64,000 bases of DNA from Vibrio crassostreae 9ZC13 (GCF_000272045.2 NZ_AJYZ02000019.1:1933353-1997352), one strand, 5' to 3'; positions 45,477-54,756 are shown, counted from the stretch's first letter. Notes: a model not told the origin generated them from the sequence alone. Numbers and translations are program-made.

Positions 45477-47210
45477 TTATTTGTTGGCAATTACTGTATA
45501 GCCAGATATCAGATCAACTTCCTCTTTTGTTGGACAAAGCCCTTTTAACTGTCCCGTAGGCCAATTATCTGTAGGTGAGATATACTGCCTGATAAGGTCT
45601 CTATCTGCGATATGAATAGTATTAATTTTGTATTTCTCTCCATAAGGTGTGATATTTACTCCACCTAAAACATATAATGGTTTTGATGCATTGGTTTCTA
45701 GCAATCCTACAAAGGCAACATCTGTGTGTGGGCTTGTATTAGTCAGCCTTCCACACCTAGCCCTTTTAAGTATATTTTTAAAAGCAATTAATGCTTGCTC
45801 TCCTCCAAATACTCCATTAGTAAACTCACTTTTGTTATCTAAACCAAGTTGTTGAGCTATATCGGCAGGTAACGGTTCACTCAATTTTATGAATAATTTT
45901 AGGTTGTCCATGTCGTAGTATTTAACATTGTCTTCTATGTCATATGTAACTGTTTTCCCTAGTATTTCTGTGACATTTTGTACATAATTACCTTTCAGTT
46001 CTGGAATTGATGAAAAATAATAATTTCTGTTTAACCTAGTCAACATTTCAAGCTCAGACTTGCGAAAACAGTCTTCACTTCGAATCTCCGCTATATTATT
46101 ATAATTAGAAAACTCTGTTAATATAGCCCACCTTATCGATAGAGCGTCATCGCTCGTCAAGCCCAAATCATCTGAAGTATAACTCTTTATATTTTGACAT
46201 ACCTTAGAAAGTAATTGCTTTTCATCAGAATCTTTGTATGCCTTTAAAGAACTAGAAGCTATACCCTTGATATCATCATTTTTAATTAATTTGTATACAC
46301 TTGTGTTTTTATTATGGCTATCTTTTAGAGATGACAATAATTGAATAGGGTCATCCTCGTAAATGATGTCTTTCGCCCCTATTCCCACTACAGAATTATA
46401 GTAAACAAGGTGTACATCTATACCTATCCCTCTTGATATATCATACTTGTCAGGGAATATCGGCCCAAAATCCAATACCGCTCCATCATATCTCTTTTCG
46501 CCAACTGCTGTATTTACCTTGAAGTGACTAACAAGTATATCTTTTGCACTTATGTTTAAAGAATCCTCTATCGAACTGTCTATGGGATTGATTACTGAAT
46601 CAAAAACACTAGATGTTAATACCCCCACACTTTTTGGAGAAAAATATTCGATAATATTAACCGTACGTTCCTTTAGTTTTTTTAAAACTTTTATGTCACC
46701 TTCAGTAATATAATTTATTTTGTAAGTAATGCTAATGTCTGATGTGGAATTAACCTTGAAGTAAGGACTTAAATATCCCTTGAAAGTTTCTGAGTTACAA
46801 TGTGTCCCTTTATGGTTCAACTCATCAATTGAATAACTAACTAGTAAAATATTGTTTGCAATAGCTGAAGTATTGTCATTTATATCTGCTGTAACGAAAA
46901 AACCTACAGCATCGTCCACACCAAAATATGACTTTAGCCCCTTTACTAACTTGGACATGTTTTGACAATTTTGGATACCGGAAATCATTCCAAATGGCTC
47001 TACATAAAGCCTCGCATAGTAGGTGTTGGGTTGCCATTTAGAAATCACACCTATAGCATCTGTCTGATAATCTGTTAGCAAGTCATCTTGCTTCACCAGG
47101 TTAACTTGTTCTTCGACTTGTTCTTTGACTTGTTCCTTAGTTGGGTCTGTACTACATCCAACTAAAATTAAAGTCATGAATATAAGAGTAAATTTAATAG
47201 TATCTAGCAT
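45477..47210 (-). CDS. 577-residue AT-rich lipoprotein of unknown family
   Basis: The lipobox is LVGC (Cys19), followed by a repeat-like stretch KEQVKEQVEEQV (about 25-36). The mature part shows no recognisable domain. It has cysteines at scattered positions (QNC, HCN, VCQN, EDCF, ARCG, GLCP) and many Asn, Asp and Tyr residues, consistent with an extracytoplasmic protein. Base composition is clearly more AT-rich than in the housekeeping genes, suggesting horizontal transfer. The start ATG 47210 has AAAGGA 7 nt upstream. It is the first gene of a two-gene unit with the cysteine peptide. Confidence 0.75.
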   Translation of the reverse strand: MLDTIKFTLIFMTLILVGCSTDPTKEQVKEQVEEQVNLVKQDDLLTDYQTDAIGVISKWQPNTYYARLYVEPFGMISGIQNCQNMSKLVKGLKSYFGVDDAVGFFVTADINDNTSAIANNILLVSYSIDELNHKGTHCNSETFKGYLSPYFKVNSTSDISITYKINYITEGDIKVLKKLKERTVNIIEYFSPKSVGVLTSSVFDSVINPIDSSIEDSLNISAKDILVSHFKVNTAVGEKRYDGAVLDFGPIFPDKYDISRGIGIDVHLVYYNSVVGIGAKDIIYEDDPIQLLSSLKDSHNKNTSVYKLIKNDDIKGIASSSLKAYKDSDEKQLLSKVCQNIKSYTSDDLGLTSDDALSIRWAILTEFSNYNNIAEIRSEDCFRKSELEMLTRLNRNYYFSSIPELKGNYVQNVTEILGKTVTYDIEDNVKYYDMDNLKLFIKLSEPLPADIAQQLGLDNKSEFTNGVFGGEQALIAFKNILKRARCGRLTNTSPHTDVAFVGLLETNASKPLYVLGGVNITPYGEKYKINTIHIADRDLIRQYISPTDNWPTGQLKGLCPTKEEVDLISGYTVIANK

Positions 47211-47996
47211 TTTGATATTCCTTTAATCAAAATTAATCTTGAATATCTAATCACTACTGTATTTAGAATAAAGCATTAGCAATGATACAACTGACATTTC
47301 AATCTTAGGATATATGCACTGTATTGCAAATTAGCACCACCCCTTATCTTGGGAAATTTAACTCTTAACTCGCCGAAATATGCTCCTATTAATCATTTCT
47401 TGAGATAGCTCAACTATAATTTTGATGAAACCTAAGTGACAGAGCACACTAAACTATTGCTAGTTTGCCCACCGTAACGCAACTCTCGTGACCTTTCTCT
47501 CAAGACGTTGGTCCATGCATAGTCACACACTACTGGCCAACATGTATAAAATATTGTTACTTCTACTCAACGCGAAGTGTAGCTAAATATCTACTTTGGC
47601 TAGTACTAACACGAAACAACAGAAAACTGACTTGTTGTAGAAATGTTATGGAGCTAGAAAGCGCCACGGATAATATTCAGCCTATGAAAATTAGTCAGTA
47701 CCCGTGCTCAATGAGAATTTCATTAACAGCGACAAGTCCGTGGTTTCGTTTTGCTTGTTATTCAATCTAACTGGTACAGACCTGATTTGTACATCATCGT
47801 CAGCGACAAATAATAATCTCCAATGAATTTCTCAAAGAAGTAAAAGCTCTCTGAATACTTACCAATCTCAAGAAATAACATTCTAAAAATGATCGTGTAA
47901 CAATTCGTTAGCCGATTGTATTGTCGCTGTGTTCTTTGTCTTAGTTGCATATCGTTACCAAACCCAGAACATTCCATTATTTTTGAGGATCTGAAT
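47211..47996. other. AT-rich gap upstream of the lipoprotein and the MFS gene
   Basis: About 790 bp between divergent transcription units. An 88-codon minus frame (47762-48028) shows no ribosome-binding site or protein texture and is not called. No tRNA, terminator or known element was recognised. It probably includes promoters for both sides. Confidence 0.4.
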
Positions 47997-48071
47997 ATGA
48001 ACGGAAAACTAAGAACGGCTTTATTCATGCGCGATCATATTCAAGACTTTCTTTTAGAATCGGCGGCTTAA
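47997..48071 (+). CDS. 24-residue leader-like ORF coupled to the MFS gene
   Basis: The translation is MNGKLRTALFMRDHIQDFLL followed by ESAA. A good ribosome-binding site, GAGGAT, lies 6 nt before ATG 47997, and the TAA touches the MFS ATG (TAAATG). This arrangement fits a leader peptide that couples or tunes MFS translation. Alternatively it is a small protein or a gene fragment. No regulatory codon run is obvious. Confidence 0.45.
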   Translation: MNGKLRTALFMRDHIQDFLLESAA

Positions 48072-49259
48072 ATGACTCTCTGGCTTAGGCTTTTAACATC
48101 GCGGAGCTCATTCGCGATGTTGGTTATCATCGCTATCGCGTCAGTGATAGCGAATACGGGATGGCGAGTCGTGATGAATAACTTTGCTGTCGACACTGTT
48201 GGCATGACCGGGGCTGATGTGGGTGTATTGCAGAGTGTTAGGGAAATACCAGGCTTGCTCTCATTTACTGTTTTGTTTCTGTTGTTCATCGCTTCAGAAC
48301 AAAGAGTCGCGGTACTGTCGGTTGCAACATTAGGGCTAGGTGTTGCAGTAACGGGGTATCTGCCTTCGATTTATGGCTTCTATTTCAGCACGACGATCAT
48401 GTCTATTGGTTTCCATTATTTAGAAGCGGTGAACAAATCACTCTCAACACAGTTGTTAGCGACTGAGAACTTTAGTGAATCAATGGGAAAGATTCGCTCT
48501 GCCGCCTCATTCTTCTCGATGGTGACTTTTCTATGCATTATGGTCGCGAGCTATCTTTTTGACGTTTCAGATAAGGATATTTTCTTTACTTGTGGAGCAA
48601 TATGTTTCTGGCTAGCGGTGTACTTGGTCACGTTTAAAAATACTCATACAGAGGTTAAACAACACACTAAACTCATTGTCCGACGTGAATACACGACCTA
48701 TTACATTCTTACCTTTTTGAGTGGAGCAAGAAGACAGATCTTTGTGGCATTTGCTGGCTTACTGATGGTGACCAAGTTCCACTATACGATTGCGATGATG
48801 GCCGCTTTATTTATGGTATCCAGCTTAGCAGCAACTCTTGCTCTACCTTATGTTGGGAGATTTATCGACCGAGTCGGAGAGAGGCTAGCTTTGATCATTG
48901 AGTATGCCGCGTTAGTGTTGGTGTTCCTATCTTACGCATTTGTGGATGATCATTATGCGGCAGCGGGGTTGTATGTTGTCGACAGTATCATTTTTAGTTT
49001 TGCGATCGCTTTGAACACCTACTTTAAAAAGACAATTCGGGAAGATGAAGTGGCTTCAACGGCGAGTTTGTCATTCACCATCAACCATATTGCAGCGGTG
49101 TTCCTACCATTTCTGTTGGGAATCATCTGGATGTCTGGTTATCAATGGGTGTTTGTTTCTGGAGCAGTGATTGCTTTGATTAGTCTGTTGGTTTCGTTGA
49201 CTATGGGAACGCAGCTTCATCAGCGAATTAATGGATTCGATAAGCTACAGAAACAATAG
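48072..49259 (+). CDS. MFS transporter
   Basis: This 395-residue protein has about 12 hydrophobic segments, starting SFAMLVIIAIASVIANTGW (about 13-31), and a loop with YVGRFIDRVGERL (about 256-268) that resembles the MFS loop motif. MFS proteins export or import small molecules by proton coupling; the substrate is not deducible. There is no ribosome-binding site of its own, so translation is likely coupled to the 24-codon ORF ending at its ATG. A bidirectional terminator follows. Confidence 0.8.
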   Translation: MTLWLRLLTSRSSFAMLVIIAIASVIANTGWRVVMNNFAVDTVGMTGADVGVLQSVREIPGLLSFTVLFLLFIASEQRVAVLSVATLGLGVAVTGYLPSIYGFYFSTTIMSIGFHYLEAVNKSLSTQLLATENFSESMGKIRSAASFFSMVTFLCIMVASYLFDVSDKDIFFTCGAICFWLAVYLVTFKNTHTEVKQHTKLIVRREYTTYYILTFLSGARRQIFVAFAGLLMVTKFHYTIAMMAALFMVSSLAATLALPYVGRFIDRVGERLALIIEYAALVLVFLSYAFVDDHYAAAGLYVVDSIIFSFAIALNTYFKKTIREDEVASTASLSFTINHIAAVFLPFLLGIIWMSGYQWVFVSGAVIALISLLVSLTMGTQLHQRINGFDKLQKQ

Positions 49260-49296
49260 CGATACTCATTTATCTCACTGGTTTGATAGATAAAAC

Positions 49297-49323
49297 AAGG
49301 CCTCGCGATTGCGAGGCCTTTTT
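49297..49323. terminator. Bidirectional terminator, GGCCTCGC type
   Basis: AAGGCCTCGC pairs with GCGAGGCCTT around GATT, with a T-tract on the plus side, between convergent genes. Confidence 0.9.
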
Positions 49324-49355
49324 GCGTTCTTACTGAAACTCAATATTAATCGAGC

Positions 49356-50864
49356 CTAGCGAAAGCTCGGGATAATCGCTGGTATGCCCGGTAGAAGGCC
49401 AACCAGCGCCATCACACCACTTAGCACAATAAACATAATGCCAGGCAATACCCAGCGGCTCATTTTACTCAGTTCACTACTACGTTCTTTACAACCGACT
49501 AAGCCTAAATTATCCAACAGCATGGTGAGAGCCCAGCCAAATGCAGGGTTAACGAGCGCTGAAGAGAACACAACAATCGCGGCCGATTGGGTGGTTTTCC
49601 CTTCACGCGTCATTTCCATGCCAGCTTCTAGCAATGGAACAAATACCCCAACAATCAGCGCCACACACAGTACAGGTTGCCAGATAGCTAAATCCATCGG
49701 GTAACCCCAAACTGCGGCGATGATACAGAACAGAGCTGTGAGCAAAGCGCCCGCAGGAATAGGGCGTTTAGCAATCGCCGCCGGTACGATGTAAGTACCC
49801 CATGAGGACGTAAAGTTAGTACCGCCAAGTAGAGAACCGAACGTTTGACGAATTGAAGCCGTGGTCATGGTGTCGTCGATGTTCATGTGTACTTTTTCGG
49901 TACGCTCTGGGTAGCTGATCTTTTGGAATACTTGATGCCCTAAGAAATCTGGAGACCACATAGCGACAGCCAAAATTGCAAACGGCAATACCACCATGAA
50001 GTGCTCAATCGTTGGTAGGCCTAACATCCAACCTGTATCTTCTCCCCACCAATACATAGGGTTCATGTTAGGTAAGCCTGGCTCTGTGTGGAAAGCAAAT
50101 GGGGCACCCATGGCAAATGCAATCGTACCACCCAACAAGCAGCTAAGAGGTACTGCTAACCAACGTTTGCGGAAGTGTTCCAGTAGCGCGTACAAGATAA
50201 TGGTGCAAAAGATCACCACAAACGCGATGTGGCTCATACCGATTCCTTCAGCCCAAGCGAAAAGCTTTTTCACTTGAGAGGCGGTTCCAACAAAGCCGAG
50301 GTAGAGCAATAAGCCGCCACACACGCCTTTACTGGTGAGGTTGGCCAACATGCTGCCACCTTTACTGATGGCTAAGATGAGGCCAAAAGCGCCAATCAAC
50401 AGGCCAAACGCCATCGGGTGTCCACCTGCTGCAACCACAATCGGAATCAAAGGGATAAGTGGGCCGTGGGTCCCTGCGAGGTTTGCAGTCGGCAATAAAA
50501 AGCCAGAGAAAATAATAATGAAAACAGAGGCGATGAGCAGTTCATAACGAACGTTTTCTAGAATGAAGTCTTCATTTAATCCGAGAGCCCCAGCAAAGGT
50601 GGCTGCAATCGCGCCCACCATAACCACTTTACCAATGGTCGCCGCCATCGCTGGGATGGTGTCTTCTATCTCAAATCGATAATCTTTAAACGGCAAATTT
50701 GGACGCCAGCGCTTAGGCGACATGATTTGCAATTCGTGTTCTAGATACTGTTCTCGGGATTCAAACTCTGAGCTTGGTTTATGTTGTTGTTCATAGGTGA
50801 GTTCATCCTCATTGGCTTGAGGCTTCTCTGTTTGTATATGTGCGGACTCTAAAGTAGTGCTCAT
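49356..50864 (-). CDS. DUF3360 membrane transporter-like protein
   Basis: This 502-residue protein has an acidic cytoplasmic N-terminus (about 1-70) and about 12 membrane helices from residue 75 on. The pattern and segments such as SGFLLPTANLAGTHGPLIPLIPIVVAAGGHP resemble the DUF3360 group, related to sulfate/xanthine-type permeases (a memory-based assignment). The transported molecule is unknown. The start ATG is followed by MSTTLESAHIQTEKP and preceded by GAAAGGAATC. It is convergent with the MFS gene. The upstream region carries inverted repeats that may bind a regulator. Confidence 0.75.
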   Translation of the reverse strand: MSTTLESAHIQTEKPQANEDELTYEQQHKPSSEFESREQYLEHELQIMSPKRWRPNLPFKDYRFEIEDTIPAMAATIGKVVMVGAIAATFAGALGLNEDFILENVRYELLIASVFIIIFSGFLLPTANLAGTHGPLIPLIPIVVAAGGHPMAFGLLIGAFGLILAISKGGSMLANLTSKGVCGGLLLYLGFVGTASQVKKLFAWAEGIGMSHIAFVVIFCTIILYALLEHFRKRWLAVPLSCLLGGTIAFAMGAPFAFHTEPGLPNMNPMYWWGEDTGWMLGLPTIEHFMVVLPFAILAVAMWSPDFLGHQVFQKISYPERTEKVHMNIDDTMTTASIRQTFGSLLGGTNFTSSWGTYIVPAAIAKRPIPAGALLTALFCIIAAVWGYPMDLAIWQPVLCVALIVGVFVPLLEAGMEMTREGKTTQSAAIVVFSSALVNPAFGWALTMLLDNLGLVGCKERSSELSKMSRWVLPGIMFIVLSGVMALVGLLPGIPAIIPSFR

Positions 50865-51181
50865 TTTGATTCCTTTCGTTCACACTCTTAGGTGTGTTAT
50901 TCCAACAAACGTTGTTGACTCACGGTATGAAGTGCAAACAATGCGTCAACTTATAATTAAAAACTCATTAACATTTAGTTGTTAGTACCTTATACCAAAC
51001 CAAAAAAAACAAATAGACTCAGTCGGTTAGACATTAGTCGTAGAGTCGGACGACTAGTATTAGACCCTGTAGATAGTATGTGTCTGGTTATTTGTAGTCC
51101 CTTAATTTCTCCCACGTTCTGCACTTGATAGTGATAGAATCTCCGCATTAGAGTTATCGAGAAACTAGGTATTTATAAACA
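50865..51181. promoter_or_regulatory. Divergent intergenic region with inverted repeats
   Basis: About 317 bp. CACAC-TCTTAG-GTGTG sits near 50882. TAGTCGT (51035-51041) pairs with ACGACTA (51050-51056) amid several TTAGAC and AGTCG elements. No gene is seen. These may be operators for the DUF3360 transporter or the gene at 51182. Confidence 0.4.
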
Positions 51182-51520
51182 ATGTTTATCCATCACGTAA
51201 ATGGCATCGACTGGCTGGTAATTACAGCCTTTGAAGAACTGAAAACTATGTTTATCGAAGATGCAGGCCCAATCCCAGCTTGCTTTTCTACCGCCAGCGA
51301 GTTGAGCCTGATTGATCAAGCCAAACGCAGTTATGGATTTTTGCCTAAACTCCGCGGTGTGATCACCGATACCGGCACTTTTCAAAGTAGAGATATTGAA
51401 GAAGATTTGAACCCACAGCTTGCGTGTATCGTTGAAGGGCGTGGTCGGGTTTTTATCTATCACGGCGACTACGTGGCTTTTGTCGATGACGAGCAAACCT
51501 TCATTACCCGTATGGACTGA
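51182..51520 (+). CDS. Hypothetical 112-residue protein
   Basis: This soluble, slightly acidic protein starts MFIHHVNGIDWLVITAFEEL. Recognisable stretches are FCTASELSLIDQAKRSYGFLPKL-like helix (residues about 37-57) and DDEQTFITRMD at the end. No signal peptide, membrane helix or known motif is seen. The ribosome-binding site is weak, with only an A-rich stretch before the ATG. It precedes the patatin-family gene by 80 bp on the same strand and may be in its operon. The function is unknown. Confidence 0.6.
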   Translation: MFIHHVNGIDWLVITAFEELKTMFIEDAGPIPACFSTASELSLIDQAKRSYGFLPKLRGVITDTGTFQSRDIEEDLNPQLACIVEGRGRVFIYHGDYVAFVDDEQTFITRMD

Positions 51521-51600
51521 GAGTGATTCAGTGAGTTGAGATCGGCGAATTGGTAAATCGGCGAGTTAGCCCACCTAGAATTTAAAACTAAAGGATTAAT

Positions 51601-52476
51601 ATGATGGCAAAAACGATCTCATTGGTACTTGGCAGTGGTGGCGCAAGAGGCTTGGTTCACGTTGGAGTCATCCGCCGGTTAATTGAGCATGGCTATCAGA
51701 TAAAATCCATTTCTGGCTGTTCAATTGGCGCACTTATCGGTGGTGTCTACGCTGCGGGCAAGTTGGATGAATTTGAAGAGTGGGTCACCAGTATCGATCA
51801 AGGTGATATGGCGATGTTGTTGGACTTTTCATGGCAGTCGAGTGGTATGTTCAAAGGGGACAAGATCATCGACACTCTGCGTGGACTGATCGGCGAGATT
51901 TCAATTGAAGATCTGCCCATCCCTTATACCGCAGTTGCCGCTAACGTCGCCGATGAAAAAGAGGTTTGGCTGCAATCAGGTTCTCTGTTTGATGCCATTC
52001 GCGCCTCTATCTCTTTGCCACTGTTCTTGACCCCTCACGTTATCAATGGAGAAGTGCTGATTGATGGCGGCGTTCTTAATCCCGTACCGATTGCGCCTAC
52101 CTTTGGTGATAATACAGACTTTACACTGGCTGTGAATTTAGGTGGTGAACCTGAAATGGTTAAACAGGAAGTGATACCGGTTTCCCTGCCAACAAAAGAG
52201 AGCAACCTGCATGAGAAGGTTGTGCATTTTATCGATAACCTCGGTAGCAGTGTAAAAAGCAAAATGAGCTTCAACTTTGCTTTTTACGATATTGCCAACC
52301 AAGCATTTGATGCGATGCAATCGACCATTGCTCGCCAAAAGTTGGCCGCTTACCCCGCCGATATCACGCTTGAGATCCCACGCAATGCTTGTGGCACCCT
52401 AGAGTTTGATCGCTCACAAGAGATGATCGACAGAGGCTACCACTTAGCACAGGCTAAACTGGGCAATCGACTTTAA
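51601..52476 (+). CDS. Patatin-like phospholipase family protein (RssA-like)
   Basis: This 291-residue protein has the patatin oxyanion motif GSGGARG (about residues 11-17), the nucleophile motif GCSIG (Ser at about residue 42) and the catalytic DGG motif (IDGGVLNP). It hydrolyses acyl chains of phospholipids by a Ser-Asp dyad. The size matches the short RssA class, without a signal peptide, so it is probably cytoplasmic. AAGGA precedes ATG 51601; the ATG at 51604 is an equally plausible start. It is followed 27 bp later by a 118-residue gene on the same strand. Confidence 0.85.
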   Translation: MMAKTISLVLGSGGARGLVHVGVIRRLIEHGYQIKSISGCSIGALIGGVYAAGKLDEFEEWVTSIDQGDMAMLLDFSWQSSGMFKGDKIIDTLRGLIGEISIEDLPIPYTAVAANVADEKEVWLQSGSLFDAIRASISLPLFLTPHVINGEVLIDGGVLNPVPIAPTFGDNTDFTLAVNLGGEPEMVKQEVIPVSLPTKESNLHEKVVHFIDNLGSSVKSKMSFNFAFYDIANQAFDAMQSTIARQKLAAYPADITLEIPRNACGTLEFDRSQEMIDRGYHLAQAKLGNRL

Positions 52477-52503
52477 TGTATTTGCTGCTGAATGAGGGTA
52501 ACT

Positions 52504-52860
52504 ATGGAAACTGAACTCAAACTATCTGAACTCAAAGAATTGGTCACAACAAAAGATGTCATCGTGCTCACCAGCATAGAAGAGCCTGCTGTATCTTGGT
52601 TGATAGATTGCTATCAAGAGAACGCTGATATCCAAATTATCGAGAACGCACACCAGCTAGATACTGAAGCGATTTTGTCGCAATGTCGAAGTAGCCTTAG
52701 TGAAAGTAAAAAGGTGATACTCACCGCGCAATTTCGTAGCCAACTGCCTATCATCAATATCGCTTCACTGTGTAATGAGAAGCGCAAGTCATTGATCAAT
52801 ATTGAGCTATTAGGCTGGGATGAAGAAAAATGCGTTCCTCATTCTTACAGTAGTTTCTAG
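52504..52860 (+). CDS. Hypothetical protein downstream of the patatin gene
   Basis: This 118-residue acidic protein is METELKLSELKELVTTKDVI at its start. GAGGG lies 5 nt before ATG 52504, better than the in-frame ATG at 52492. Alternating hydrophobic/charged stretches (VIVLTSIEEPAVSWLI and KVILTAQFRSQLPIINIA) suggest a small alpha/beta fold. No domain is recognised. The 27-bp spacing after the patatin gene suggests a shared transcript. Confidence 0.55.
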   Translation: METELKLSELKELVTTKDVIVLTSIEEPAVSWLIDCYQENADIQIIENAHQLDTEAILSQCRSSLSESKKVILTAQFRSQLPIINIASLCNEKRKSLINIELLGWDEEKCVPHSYSSF

Positions 52861-52926
52861 CTTATATTTGTTGCTAGGTAACTGCAGTTTTTAGGTAACC
52901 GACAGCGTCTCTATAACCAGAGCAGT

Positions 52927-52961
52927 TCAACACAAGGTTGATCAAAGCGGTTAAGTCAGTG
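52927..52961. repeat. Intergenic repeat copy A
   Basis: The core GGTTAAGTCAGTG follows TCAACACAAGGTTGAT. It shares 30 of 35 positions with copy C (56132-56166) and the last 18 or so bases with copy B. Confidence 0.65.
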
Positions 52962-53027
52962 TCCGGAATTTGTTGACCACTACAGGGTGGTTGTATCGAA
53001 TCAGGAGTAGAAAAGTCTCTTGAGATT

Positions 53028-53708
53028 TTACTTGTCTAAATTGTGCTTAATTATTTGTTCCACCACACCATTCATCGTCCTTGAGCTAATCTCCGGTTTC
53101 AAATACAAGGAATGATACTCAACTCCTGTTCGGTCTATATAGGCTGCTTGTAAGCCAGCGGATAGCGCACCATGAGTGTCCCAATCATGAGTAGCGACAA
53201 GACGAAGGTTTTCGACAGGCTCTTTTAAAGTTTCGGCTGCAAAGTTATACACATCTGAATTGGGTTTGAAACTGCCTGTTTCTTCAACGGAAATGACGGT
53301 GTCGAAATAATCTTCTAAGCCTGAGTTCTTGATTTGAGAAGTGATGAGATCGAGGGATGAGTTGGAAAAAGCGACGGTTTTAAACCCGTTCTCGCGCAAT
53401 TTGAGCAAAGACGCTTTGATATCTGTGTGCGGTGGTAGATTGGCAAAAGAAGTTAACAAGGCACCTTTGCTTTCCGCCGTTAAATCACACTTGTACCGTT
53501 GTGCAATAGCGTTGAGCGCTGCATTCGCTAATTCAGAAAAAGTAGATTTTACGTTTGTTGCGATGCAAACCGTTGAAGAGTGTAAAAGCTTTGAAAACCA
53601 AAGTGATAATGCATCCTCCTTTCCAAACACCGCTTTAAATTTAGGCTGTAATGACTCCAAATTTAAAACCGTTTCGTTTATATCAAAAAGTATCACTTCT
53701 TTTTTCAT
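53028..53708 (-). CDS. HAD-family hydrolase, type II haloacid dehalogenase-like
   Basis: This 226-residue protein has the HAD motif FDINETVLNL (nucleophile Asp9), a helical cap (about 15-95), motif II VAFSNSSLD and motif III/IV KPNSDVY...VATHDWDTHGALSAG. The layout matches (S)-2-haloacid dehalogenases, although many relatives act on phosphorylated or other small molecules. DINET replaces the more common DAYGT, which leaves the substrate open. It stands alone on the minus strand, with no neighbour within 150 bp. The ATG 53708 is a good fit. Confidence 0.82.
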   Translation of the reverse strand: MKKEVILFDINETVLNLESLQPKFKAVFGKEDALSLWFSKLLHSSTVCIATNVKSTFSELANAALNAIAQRYKCDLTAESKGALLTSFANLPPHTDIKASLLKLRENGFKTVAFSNSSLDLITSQIKNSGLEDYFDTVISVEETGSFKPNSDVYNFAAETLKEPVENLRLVATHDWDTHGALSAGLQAAYIDRTGVEYHSLYLKPEISSRTMNGVVEQIIKHNLDK

Positions 53709-53905
53709 GCAAAGCCCCCAGATTTAATTGAATTTTATGCTTACATAATCTGCTCTGACGATATGGTTTTCAACCTCCATTCAAGTAACTAAAGCTTTGC
53801 TCTCTAATTTGAAAAGAAGCTGGAATGCGTCAACGACAAGCCGCCAACTCAAATCTGGCGTGGCTTTATGAGTATCATGCAACGCCAAATCTGAAACGAT
53901 TTAGC

Positions 53906-54709
53906 TTAATTTGCGGCTTCGATGGTGCCTTTGAAAGTGCTGTCTAAAAAGTCATTGATCTCTTGTGAGTGGTAAATTGAGATAATCTTTTTATACGTTT
54001 CATTATTTTTGTCTTCTTCTCGCGCCGCAACAACCATCACTGCTAAAGGTGCGTCTTTTTTCTCTAAGTAAATGCCTTGTTTCTTAGGGTCGAGTCCAGC
54101 CGACATTACATAGTTCATGGTGATTGCAGCAGCATCTACATCGTCAAGAGAGCGGGGTAGCTGCGCGGCATCCACTTCAACAAATCGAATGTTCTTCGGG
54201 TTGCTAACAATATCGTTTAAAGACGCGTTGAAACCAGCGTTGTCTTTTAATGAGATCAGCCCTGCATCTTCAAGCAGTAATAGTCCACGCCCGCCATTCG
54301 TTGGATCGTTTGGAATCGCGATTCGAGCGTTTTCGGGAATAGAATCAAGCGAAGTGTACTTGTTCGAGTAAACGCCCATACGCATCAAAATTGAACGTCC
54401 GATAGAAACTAACTGGCTATCGTGATTGGCATTAAAGTTATCGAGGAATGGCTGATGCTGGTAACTGTTCAGTTGGATACTTCCATCATCTAATGCTGCG
54501 TTAGGGGTGATATAGTCTGAGAACTCGACGAGTTCAATGTTTATCCCTTGCTTTGCTGCTTCTTTGGCAACAGCTTGTACAACTTGTGCATGTGGGCCAA
54601 CTGTCGCCCCAATCTTGATGACAGCCTCGTCTTTTTTTCCACATCCTGTTACACCGAATACGAAAGCTAATGCCAACAGGGATGCTGTGATTTTTTTGTA
54701 GCTGTTCAT
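53906..54709 (-). CDS. metQ: MetQ/NlpA-family methionine-binding lipoprotein
   Basis: This 267-residue periplasmic lipoprotein has the lipobox VTGC (Cys23) and a family-typical fold: KIGATVGPHAQVVQAVAKEA, SYQHQPFLDNFN and PNDPTNGGRGLLLL. MetQ binds D- or L-methionine for the MetNI ABC transporter. No metN or metI gene is adjacent, so this is an orphan. Three contiguous MetJ boxes lie 24-47 bp upstream of its start, so it is probably repressed by MetJ with S-adenosylmethionine. The start is ATG 54709. Confidence 0.88.
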   Translation of the reverse strand: MNSYKKITASLLALAFVFGVTGCGKKDEAVIKIGATVGPHAQVVQAVAKEAAKQGINIELVEFSDYITPNAALDDGSIQLNSYQHQPFLDNFNANHDSQLVSIGRSILMRMGVYSNKYTSLDSIPENARIAIPNDPTNGGRGLLLLEDAGLISLKDNAGFNASLNDIVSNPKNIRFVEVDAAQLPRSLDDVDAAAITMNYVMSAGLDPKKQGIYLEKKDAPLAVMVVAAREEDKNNETYKKIISIYHSQEINDFLDSTFKGTIEAAN

Positions 54710-54732
54710 GATAACTCCATTTAATAAATAAA

Positions 54733-54756
54733 AGACATGTAGACGTCTAGCTATCT
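54733..54756 (-). promoter_or_regulatory. Three tandem MetJ boxes upstream of metQ
   Basis: The 8-mers AGACATGT, AGACGTCT and AGCTATCT are contiguous. The central one is the perfect consensus; each flanking one matches at 6 of 8 positions. The spacing is that of MetJ tandem operators. Confidence 0.8.

Noticed and set aside
47762..48028. 88-codon minus frame
   Set aside because: It has no ribosome-binding site, overlaps the coupled 24-codon ORF, and lacks protein-like texture.
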